A stretch of 5,216 nt of DNA from Bacteroides sp. (GTDB taxonomy: Bacteria; Bacteroidota; Bacteroidia; Bacteroidales; Bacteroidaceae): NCBI GenBank assembly GCA_019417975.1, contig DYCT01000144.1:1-5216 (forward strand). Reading direction: 5' to 3'. The stretch's first letter is position 1, and the number at the start of each line of letters is the position of its first letter. The notes beneath the pieces were generated by a model, which made no database searches, was not told the origin of the DNA, and saw only the letters and a list, made by a program, of their open reading frames with translations. Shown piece after piece: positions 1-5,216 of this stretch. A program made the position numbers and the translations under genes.

Positions 1-294
1 CCTAAGATACTTTGAAAACGCACCTATAGTTCTTCCGGATTTTTCCCGATTTTCTTCTCGTTTTCCTACCTAAAAAAAGGGCTTGAAAATACAAATTTTC
101 GCATATATACCTACAACACAGCCACTTACAAAAACAAAATTCGCGAATTTGCAAACGACGGACATTTTATTTGCAAATTCGCGAATCTCACGCTGTATAA
201 ATATACATTTTTGTACAATTTGACAGTTTGCTATTCTTCCCACCCATCACCTATTAGGTCTGAACCGTAAAAGAAAGAATAGACCCAATGAGGC
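1..294. other. AT-rich intergenic region without a recognisable gene
   Basis: No frame on either strand has a credible start plus coding character. Apart from the inverted repeat at 139-186 it contains a small AT hairpin GAAAAT-ACAA-ATTTTC (85-100), a run of seven A's (72-78; T's on the minus strand) and a long-loop 8-bp repeat (231-238 / 275-282). A frame open from position 2 to a TAA at 71-73 could in principle be the last residues of a plus-strand gene from the left, but nothing supports it. No consensus promoter of TAnnTTTG type was found in either direction. Confidence 0.4.
139..186. repeat. Perfect 17-bp inverted repeat; possible antiporter terminator or operator pair
   Basis: ATTCGCGAATTTGCAAA (139-155) is repeated exactly as its reverse complement at 170-186, separated by 14 nt. 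Each arm contains the self-complementary 10-mer ATTCGCGAAT, and in the left arm the palindrome extends to 14 bp (137-150). On the minus strand the structure begins about 110 nt beyond the antiporter stop codon and is followed by TTTGTTTTTG, which fits an intrinsic terminator with an interrupted U run. The nested dyads equally resemble two binding sites for a dimeric regulator of a gene to the left of the window. Confidence 0.55.
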
Positions 295-1755
295 TTAAGA
301 AACCGCTTCCTTGTTTTCAGAAATAATCAAGAGCTTATCACCAGGTAAAAGCGGCATCGTACCATTCGGGATAATAAATTCTTCTTTCCGCTTGATGAGT
401 ATAACCAAACGTCCTTTAGGAATGTTCAAATCCATCAAGCGGTTGCCCTTGGCAAGCATGTTTTCCGTCAGCACAATGTCATGCAGGTCGGTATTGGTTT
501 CTTCCGGCATTTCCACTCCGAAATCGTTGCCGGTCTTTTCGAGGGGAGCATCCAGATGAAGTCGACGAGCCATCCAAGACAAAGTGGTACCTTGCAAGAG
601 GAGCGACAGGATGGTAATGAAGAACACAATGTTGAATATCTGTCGGGCTTCCGGAATATTGGCCACAACCGGATAAGTCGCAAAAATGATAGGCACAGCA
701 CCTCTCAAACCCACCCATGAGATGAAGTTCTTGGAAGCCATACTCATCTTCCGGAATGGGAACAAACAGAGATGTACACTTAGCGGTCGGGCAATGAAAA
801 TCATAAATAGACCTATCAATGTGGCAGGAACGGCAACAGCTATCGACAACATTTCGTGTGGATTGACCAAGAGTCCTAAGCTCAAGAACATGATGATTTG
901 GAAGAACCAAGTCAAACCGTTCATGAAAGTAGCAATCTCTCTACGCTCTACAATACGGGCATTACCAACCACAATACCTGCCAGATAAACGGCCAGATAA
1001 CCGTTTCCCTTGCATAAGTCGGTCAAGGTAAAGGTGAAAAAGATAAAGCACAACAACAAGATAGGATAGAGTGAAGAATTCTTCAGACGGATGCGATTAA
1101 TAACGTACACTGCCAATTTTCCGATGAGATAACCAAAGACACCTCCTACTATAAATTGTATCAAGAAAGACGTGATAATATCGGAGGCCTGCATCCCTGT
1201 AGAAACAAGTATCTGAATGAATACCAAAGTAAGCATATAGGCCATGGGGTCGTTACTACCGCTTTCCAGCTCAAGCATCGGTCGCAAATTGTGTTTCAGA
1301 TTCATGCTTTGCGAGCGCAGGATATTGAACACGGAAGCCGAGTCGGTAGACGACATCGTAGCTGCCAACAGTAAAGCTGTAGGAATGGAAAGCGTGATGC
1401 TGATAGGGTTGAATCCGGATATCCAATAGATAAACCCTCCGGTAAATAGGGTCGTGAGCAGCACTCCTATGGTAGAAAGGACAATTCCCTGAGAGAGTAC
1501 CGGACGAATGGAAGCATACTGTGTATCCATACCCCCGGAAAACAAAATAACGGAAAGCGCTATCATACCGATAAACTGAGCCTCTTGTGCATCGTGAAAC
1601 TGAAGTCCCAAACCATCGCTACCGAAAAGCATTCCGATAAGTAAGAACACAAGCAAGGTGGGTACTCCCAGACGATAACTGGCCTTACTGAACCAAATGC
1701 TGACAAACAAAAGCACTGAGCCTATCAATAATGTGTTTTCTGCTGTAAATGTCAT
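295..1755 (-). CDS. nhaP2: K+/H+ (or Na+/H+) antiporter, NhaP2/CvrA-like, with TrkA_C domain
   Basis: An inner-membrane cation/proton antiporter of the CPA1 family, 486 residues from the chosen start. Hydrophobic segments fill residues about 7-390 and are consistent with 12-13 membrane helices. The ion-site region is recognisable: STDSAS at 136-141 (Asp138), then ESGSNDP at 164-170 with the Asn168-Asp169 pair typical of electroneutral CPA1 exchangers. WVGLRGAVPI at 347-356 carries a conserved Arg351. Residues about 425-486 form a cytoplasmic TrkA_C/RCK_C domain, with a PxGxL-like turn near 446-450 and LLPGDKLLII near 469-478, which in this family senses a ligand or ion. The protein is shorter than E. 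coli CvrA (about 578 aa) and lacks its distal CorC/HlyC-like domain. The frame stays open upstream to 1878, but the 41 extra residues look non-coding and a good promoter (1816-1846) lies inside them, so the ATG at 1753-1755 is preferred. Family knowledge suggests K+/H+ exchange; ion specificity cannot be read from sequence. Confidence 0.93.
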   Translation of the reverse strand: MTFTAENTLLIGSVLLFVSIWFSKASYRLGVPTLLVFLLIGMLFGSDGLGLQFHDAQEAQFIGMIALSVILFSGGMDTQYASIRPVLSQGIVLSTIGVLLTTLFTGGFIYWISGFNPISITLSIPTALLLAATMSSTDSASVFNILRSQSMNLKHNLRPMLELESGSNDPMAYMLTLVFIQILVSTGMQASDIITSFLIQFIVGGVFGYLIGKLAVYVINRIRLKNSSLYPILLLCFIFFTFTLTDLCKGNGYLAVYLAGIVVGNARIVERREIATFMNGLTWFFQIIMFLSLGLLVNPHEMLSIAVAVPATLIGLFMIFIARPLSVHLCLFPFRKMSMASKNFISWVGLRGAVPIIFATYPVVANIPEARQIFNIVFFITILSLLLQGTTLSWMARRLHLDAPLEKTGNDFGVEMPEETNTDLHDIVLTENMLAKGNRLMDLNIPKGRLVILIKRKEEFIIPNGTMPLLPGDKLLIISENKEAVS

Positions 1756-1815
1756 AAATACTGAGTTTATATAATGAGGGTTAAACGATTGTCTATTTGA
1801 TACTTCTTCTTGATA

Positions 1816-1846
1816 CAAATTTAAGCAAAAATTGCGACTTATCAGA
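1816..1846 (-). promoter_or_regulatory. Bacteroides-type promoter of the antiporter gene
   Basis: Read on the minus strand, TCTG (1843-1846, one mismatch to the -33 TTTG) is followed by a 19-bp spacer and TAAATTTG (1816-1823), an exact match to the -7 consensus TAnnTTTG. Transcription would start near 1808-1811, giving a leader of about 55 nt before the ATG at 1755. This placement excludes the in-frame extension up to 1878. The call rests on motif match and position only. Confidence 0.6.
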
Positions 1847-1896
1847 TAGTGTACTGAAAAAAAGCCTGCATCGTTCACATTTTCACATCAGGATGC

Positions 1897-1927
1897 TTTG
1901 AGAAAAGTCGGTCAAAGGCTACTTTTG
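1897..1927 (+). promoter_or_regulatory. Bacteroides-type promoter of the radical SAM gene
   Basis: TTTG at 1897-1900, a 19-bp spacer, and TACTTTTG at 1920-1927 match the Bacteroides primary sigma factor consensus (TTTG-N19-21-TAnnTTTG) at every defined position. The expected transcription start is about 1932-1935, leaving an untranslated leader of about 140 nt before the ATG at 2076. The antiporter promoter points the other way, with the two -33 elements about 50 bp apart. Confidence 0.68.
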
Positions 1928-2075
1928 CAAGCGACAAGCATACCTCGTCGCTACCCCGATTTCAGAGAACCGATGGTCAAACTGGCATTGACGGACGACC
2001 GTTTATCCACGAAGCTACGGTAAGCTTGCCAACCAGAGACGTATCATTTATAGAATAGCTAATACCGAAACAAGC
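1928..2075 (+). other. Leader region of the radical SAM gene, no confident element
   Basis: This stretch lies between the predicted transcription start and the radical SAM start codon. It holds a small hairpin, ACGG-ACGA-CCGT (1991-2002), and a 16-codon ATG-to-TAA frame at 1973-2023 without a clear ribosome binding site. I recognise no riboswitch class, transcription attenuator or small RNA in it. With the remaining 1756-1896 segment, which holds the two promoters, it accounts for the 320-base gene-free gap between the antiporter and the radical SAM gene. Confidence 0.3.
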
Positions 2076-2936
2076 ATGAAGGAGCAAACAGGGGTAATGA
2101 TTACCAGATGCTACCTGGAAATAACAAATATCTGCAATCTGGACTGTGTGTTCTGCCCGAAAACGGAGCGGGAAAAGCGCATAATGTCTATTGCCGAGTT
2201 TGAAACCCTAACCGATAAGCTGACGGGAAAAATAAAATTCCTGTATTTCCACCTGATGGGCGAACCTTTTCTTCATCCGCTCTTGCCGAAATTTATCTCG
2301 ATAGCCCGTCAAAAGGGATTCATACCGGTGCTGACCACCAATGGAACACGATTGGCTCAAAAGGCCGGACAATTCGAAACACTACCCCATAAGATACAAA
2401 TCTCGCTCCATTCGCACGAAGGAAACCATAAAGATAACCTGCAACAATACATCAATGAGGTGATGTGCTTCGCTAAGGATGTTGCCCGAAAAGGGTGTAT
2501 CGTGGTGTTACGCTTATGGAACGAAGGAGGGTATAACCGTATGAATGACACCATCCTGCAACTGATAGCTCAGCATCTGCCCCACCCTTGGACGGCCCGA
2601 AAAGATGGCTGGAAGCTATCCGAGAACTTATTCATTGAGAATGATGAAATGTTTGAATGGCCGGATAAAGAACGGGAAGCGTATACCGAAAATGAAGTGT
2701 TCTGCTATGCACTGCGCAACCAGATAGGTGTATTGGTGGACGGTACGGTCGTGCCTTGTTGTCTGGATTATGCCGGAGAAATGAGCTTGGGAAACTTATT
2801 CGACCGCTCGTTAGAAGACATCTTATCTTCAGCCCGTGCCAAAGCCATCTATCAGGGTTTCACAAATCATACGGCTGTAGAACCCTTGTGCCAACGATGC
2901 GGCTACTCCAATGTGTCCAAGCATTTCCGAAAATAA
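2076..2936 (+). CDS. Radical SAM protein with twitch/SPASM-type C-terminal domain, substrate unknown
   Basis: A cytoplasmic radical S-adenosylmethionine enzyme of 286 residues. The [4Fe-4S] cluster motif CX3CX2C is at Cys20, Cys24 and Cys27, just after the first beta strand (YLEIT). LMGEP at 60-64 fits the SAM-binding 'GGE' position, and LTTNGT at 86-91 is the usual strand-turn after it. The C-terminal part has Cys210-X12-Gly223-X4-Cys228 and Cys272-X2-Cys275. This is the beginning of a SPASM signature (CX9-15GX4C) followed by only one CX2C, so I infer a twitch domain holding a single auxiliary [4Fe-4S] cluster. Cys229 is an extra neighbour. Relatives (MoaA/PqqE/SPASM group) modify peptides, proteins or small molecules; no precursor peptide or partner gene is visible here, so no reaction is assigned. 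An alternative start is the ATG at 2097 (Met8), preceded by AAGGAG at 2079-2084 with a long 12-nt gap; both starts keep all motifs. The gene stands alone between a consensus promoter and a terminator. Confidence 0.92.
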   Translation: MKEQTGVMITRCYLEITNICNLDCVFCPKTEREKRIMSIAEFETLTDKLTGKIKFLYFHLMGEPFLHPLLPKFISIARQKGFIPVLTTNGTRLAQKAGQFETLPHKIQISLHSHEGNHKDNLQQYINEVMCFAKDVARKGCIVVLRLWNEGGYNRMNDTILQLIAQHLPHPWTARKDGWKLSENLFIENDEMFEWPDKEREAYTENEVFCYALRNQIGVLVDGTVVPCCLDYAGEMSLGNLFDRSLEDILSSARAKAIYQGFTNHTAVEPLCQRCGYSNVSKHFRK

Positions 2937-2969
2937 CATTATACCCTGCCCCAGACATCACCCCAATAA

Positions 2970-3013
2970 AAAAGAGAAAGAGCTCGGCACTGAAACCGAG
3001 CTCTTTCTCTTTT
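2970..3013. terminator. Bidirectional intrinsic terminator between radical SAM gene and glgP
   Basis: A perfect 18-bp inverted repeat, AAAAGAGAAAGAGCTCGG (2970-2987) and its complement (2996-3013), encloses an 8-nt loop. The stem has a GC-rich tip and an A/T base, so RNA from either strand ends in a U run: UUUU on the plus strand and six U's on the minus strand (2968-2973). It sits 33 nt after the radical SAM stop codon and 71 nt after the glgP stop codon, in the right place to end both convergent transcripts; the longer U run favours glgP. Confidence 0.88.
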
Positions 3014-3023
3014 ATCGAAAAGC

Positions 3024-3057
3024 AGAGGTGTGTCTTTTAAGCAGGCACACACGCTCT
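3024..3057. other. Secondary hairpin in the 3' untranslated region of glgP
   Basis: AGAGGTGTGT (3024-3033) pairs with ACACACGCTCT (3047-3057) to give a 10-bp stem with one bulged G (3053) and a 13-nt loop. It lies between the glgP stop codon and the main terminator. On the minus strand it is followed after a few bases by only a short TTTT, so it is at best a weak accessory terminator or a 3'-end stabilising structure. Confidence 0.35.
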
Positions 3058-3084
3058 TTGTCGCATTTTTACATCCCGAACGGA

Positions 3085-5216
3085 TTAGTTGAACCAGCGT
3101 ACATAGCAGAAGTCCTGACGGTGCGGAAGTTCCGGGTTTTTCGGGAACATACGGAAAGCTGTCTTGAAGCTTCCTGCATTCTGCAAGCTGTGTTTAACCT
3201 GGAAGGTATACAGATTGCCTTCTCTCTTAACCAAGTTGAACGGTTCTACCGAATATACATGCTGTTTGCCATCGGCGCCTGTATAGATAGTTACCATTTC
3301 CAAACCGATTGCATCGTCCAAGCCCTTTTCATCGACTACGTATGTAATGGTATATTCTTTACCACTCTCGATGCTGCCAATTTGCATAGCTTCGGTTGCA
3401 TCGCTGGAAACAATCTCGATTTCATCCCATTTAGAAACAACTAGTTCTTTCCAAGCTGCAATTTCTTTTGCCTTCTGATTGTTATCAGCCGACAAGCGTT
3501 TAAAGCGATTTGCTTCTTTAGTATAGAACTTCTTGAAGTAATCGTCGAGCTGACGCTTCATCGTGTAATGAGGAGCAATCTGAGCGATAGAGTTCTTGAT
3601 GCACTTAATCCAGCCTTCTGAATAGCCCTTCTTGTTACGAGCATAATACAACGGAAGAATTTCGTTTTCCAACATAGAGTAGATGGTAGCGGCATCCAAC
3701 TGGTCTTGGTGCTCTTGGTTCTGGTAAGTACGCTTTTCGGTCAATGCCCAACCGGCACCTTCGCGATAGCCTTCCAACCACCATCCGTCCAATACAGAGA
3801 AGTTCAATACACCGTTCATCAAAGCTTTCTCACCAGATGTACCTGATGCCTCAAGCGGACGAGTCGGAGTGTTCAACCAAATATCTACACCGGTAACAAG
3901 ACGACGAGCCAACTGCATGTCGTAGTTTTCGAGGAAGATAATCTTACCCAAGAATTCCGGACGACGTGAGATTTCAACAATACGCTTGATAAGTCCCTGA
4001 CCTGCACCATCGTGTGGGTGAGCCTTACCTGTAAACAAGAACTGAACCGGATAGTTCGGGTTGTTTACAATCTTAGAAAGACGATCCAAATCGGTGAACA
4101 ACAAGTGTGCACGTTTGTAAGTAGCAAAACGACGACCGAAACCAATCAACAAGGCATTCGGATTGATTTTCTCTACCAATGATACGATACGTGAAGGGTC
4201 ACCTTGGTTCTTCAACCAGTTTTCACGGAACTGCTTGCGGATATAGTCCACGAGCTTGTTCTTCATAGTGACACGAGTCTTCCAGATTTCTTCATCGGGC
4301 ACATTGTAGATTTCTTCCCAAATGCTTGCATTGCTCTGGTCGTACCAGAAGTTCTCATTGAAATATTTCAAATAGAGCTGTTTCCACTCTGTAGCACTCC
4401 ATGTAGGGAAGTGTACACCATTGGTTACATAGCCTACGTGGTTTTCTTCAGGGAAATAACCTTTCCAGATAGAAGAGAACATCTCCTGAGAAACTTTTCC
4501 GTGCAACCAGCTCACACCGTTCACTTCCTGAGAAGTGTTGCATGCGAATACCGACATACAGAATCTCTCACCCTTATCGCCCGGATTGTTACGACCCATA
4601 TCCATGAGTTCGTCCCAAGTGATGCCCATCTGCTGAGGATAGCCACCCATGTATTTGCCGAAGAGACCTTCGTCGAAATAGTCGTGACCAGCAGGCACCG
4701 GAGTGTGAACAGTGTACAATGAAGAAGCACGTACCAACTCGATAGCCTGGTTGAATGTAAGACCACTTGCTACATAATCGCACAAACGCTGTACGTTAAT
4801 CAGAGCAGCATGACCTTCGTTACAGTGATATACATCTTTCTTGATGCCCAAACGCTTCAAGGTAAGAATACCACCGATACCCAACAAGATTTCCTGTTTC
4901 AAGCGGTTTTCCCAGTCACCACCATAAAGTTGGTGTGTGATAGAACGGTCGAACTCGCTGTTCATGTCATTGTCTGTATCCAGCAAATATAAAGAGATAC
5001 GACCTACGTTTACTCTCCAAACATAAGCATGTACATAATAATCCAAATAAGGGACGTCTACAATTACCTGCATACCGTTCTCATCAAGAACCTTGTCAAT
5101 CGGCAACTGACCGAAGTTTTGTGATTCGTAGTTGGCAATCTGCTGTCCGTCCATTGACAAAGTCTGTGTGAAGTATCCATAACGATAAAGGAAACCTACA
5201 GCACACAAGTCAACAT
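3085..5216 (-). CDS. glgP: Alpha-glucan (glycogen/maltodextrin) phosphorylase, GT35, partial: N-terminus beyond right edge
   Basis: A pyridoxal-phosphate enzyme that phosphorolyses alpha-1,4-glucans to glucose-1-phosphate in the cytoplasm. About 709 C-terminal residues are visible; the reading frame continues past 5216 (the Leu at 5206-5208 is a TTG inside the gene, not a start), so about 140-150 residues are missing if the usual length near 850 applies. Counting that Leu as 1: HCNEGHAAL 128-136, TVHTPVPAGHDYF 166-178, VTNGVHFPTW 261-270, GRRFATYKRAHLL 358-370, and the PLP site EASGTSGEKALMN 453-465 with probable Schiff-base Lys461, followed by VLDGWW. The motif pattern fits the alpha-glucan phosphorylase subfamily (TIGR02094-like) rather than the muscle/E. 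coli MalP branch. Residues about 595-707 form a beta-rich C-terminal domain ending in a conserved-looking PKNPELPHRQDF...VRW stretch. In Bacteroides a glycogen synthase gene is often upstream, which cannot be seen here. It converges on the radical SAM gene and shares a terminator with it. Confidence 0.95.
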   Translation of the reverse strand, partial: VDLCAVGFLYRYGYFTQTLSMDGQQIANYESQNFGQLPIDKVLDENGMQVIVDVPYLDYYVHAYVWRVNVGRISLYLLDTDNDMNSEFDRSITHQLYGGDWENRLKQEILLGIGGILTLKRLGIKKDVYHCNEGHAALINVQRLCDYVASGLTFNQAIELVRASSLYTVHTPVPAGHDYFDEGLFGKYMGGYPQQMGITWDELMDMGRNNPGDKGERFCMSVFACNTSQEVNGVSWLHGKVSQEMFSSIWKGYFPEENHVGYVTNGVHFPTWSATEWKQLYLKYFNENFWYDQSNASIWEEIYNVPDEEIWKTRVTMKNKLVDYIRKQFRENWLKNQGDPSRIVSLVEKINPNALLIGFGRRFATYKRAHLLFTDLDRLSKIVNNPNYPVQFLFTGKAHPHDGAGQGLIKRIVEISRRPEFLGKIIFLENYDMQLARRLVTGVDIWLNTPTRPLEASGTSGEKALMNGVLNFSVLDGWWLEGYREGAGWALTEKRTYQNQEHQDQLDAATIYSMLENEILPLYYARNKKGYSEGWIKCIKNSIAQIAPHYTMKRQLDDYFKKFYTKEANRFKRLSADNNQKAKEIAAWKELVVSKWDEIEIVSSDATEAMQIGSIESGKEYTITYVVDEKGLDDAIGLEMVTIYTGADGKQHVYSVEPFNLVKREGNLYTFQVKHSLQNAGSFKTAFRMFPKNPELPHRQDFCYVRWFN

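Noticed and set aside
2..73. Frame open from the left edge to a TAA, possibly the tail of a gene outside the window
   Set aside because: Too short to judge, no recognisable residues, and the composition resembles the surrounding non-coding DNA.
85..100. Small AT-only hairpin near a T-run on the minus strand as antiporter terminator
   Set aside because: The stem is 6 bp with a single G-C pair, and six bases separate it from the T-run; the 139-186 structure is a much better candidate.
479..910. Minus-strand 143-codon frame and other frames inside the antiporter gene
   Set aside because: These are out-of-frame shadows of the membrane-protein coding sequence; the main frame has intact family motifs.
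2003..2011. TTATCCACG, one base off a DnaA box
   Set aside because: A single near-match without neighbouring boxes, an AT-rich unwinding element or replication genes; not evidence of an origin.
2756..3040. Plus-strand 94-codon frame overlapping the end of the radical SAM gene
   Set aside because: It reads the same DNA in another frame and passes through the terminator stem; no start signal or domain.
2911..3444. Plus-strand 177-codon frame crossing the intergenic region into glgP
   Set aside because: It overlaps the terminator hairpin and runs antisense through the conserved C-terminal end of glgP, with no recognisable domain; a shadow frame.
4204..4722. Plus-strand 172-codon frame inside glgP
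   Set aside because: It is fully antisense to strongly conserved phosphorylase motifs and resembles nothing known.
5206..5208. TTG as the start codon of the phosphorylase
   Set aside because: The frame continues upstream to the window edge, and the protein beginning there would lack the N-terminal portion normal for the family; the gene is simply cut by the edge.

Overview
The window looks like ordinary chromosomal DNA from a Bacteroidales species (Bacteroides/Phocaeicola type). Three things suggest this: a moderate-GC coding style with AT-rich intergenic DNA, promoters matching the Bacteroides sigma factor consensus (TTTG, about 19 bp, TAnnTTTG) with no strong Shine-Dalgarno sequence at the best-placed starts, and an alpha-glucan phosphorylase of the type common in that order. 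There are three protein genes. No rRNA, tRNA, CRISPR array, insertion sequence or phage gene was recognised.

Layout. Positions 1-294 are AT-rich non-coding DNA dominated by a perfect 17-bp inverted repeat (139-155 / 170-186), which is either the antiporter's terminator or a pair of operator half-sites. Positions 295-1755 (minus) encode a CPA1-type K+/H+ antiporter (NhaP2/CvrA-like) with a C-terminal TrkA_C/RCK_C domain. Positions 1756-2075 are a divergent intergenic region carrying two back-to-back Bacteroides-type promoters, one for the antiporter and one, an exact consensus match, for the next gene. Positions 2076-2936 (plus) encode a stand-alone radical SAM protein with a shortened SPASM ('twitch') auxiliary-cluster domain. 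Positions 2937-3084 hold a perfect 18-bp hairpin that probably terminates transcription from both sides, plus a second, weaker hairpin. From 3085 to the right edge (minus) is the C-terminal part, about 709 residues, of an alpha-glucan (glycogen) phosphorylase; its N-terminus lies beyond position 5216.

The three genes appear to be separate transcription units: the first two are divergent, the last two convergent. They share no evident pathway. The antiporter is an inner-membrane ion homeostasis protein, the phosphorylase releases glucose-1-phosphate from storage or imported alpha-glucan, and the radical SAM enzyme has no identifiable substrate here. I found no convincing new multi-gene system. 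The points most worth checking are the nested palindrome at 137-186, the orphan twitch radical SAM enzyme with its roughly 140-nt leader, and the substituted residue beside the phosphorylase PLP lysine.
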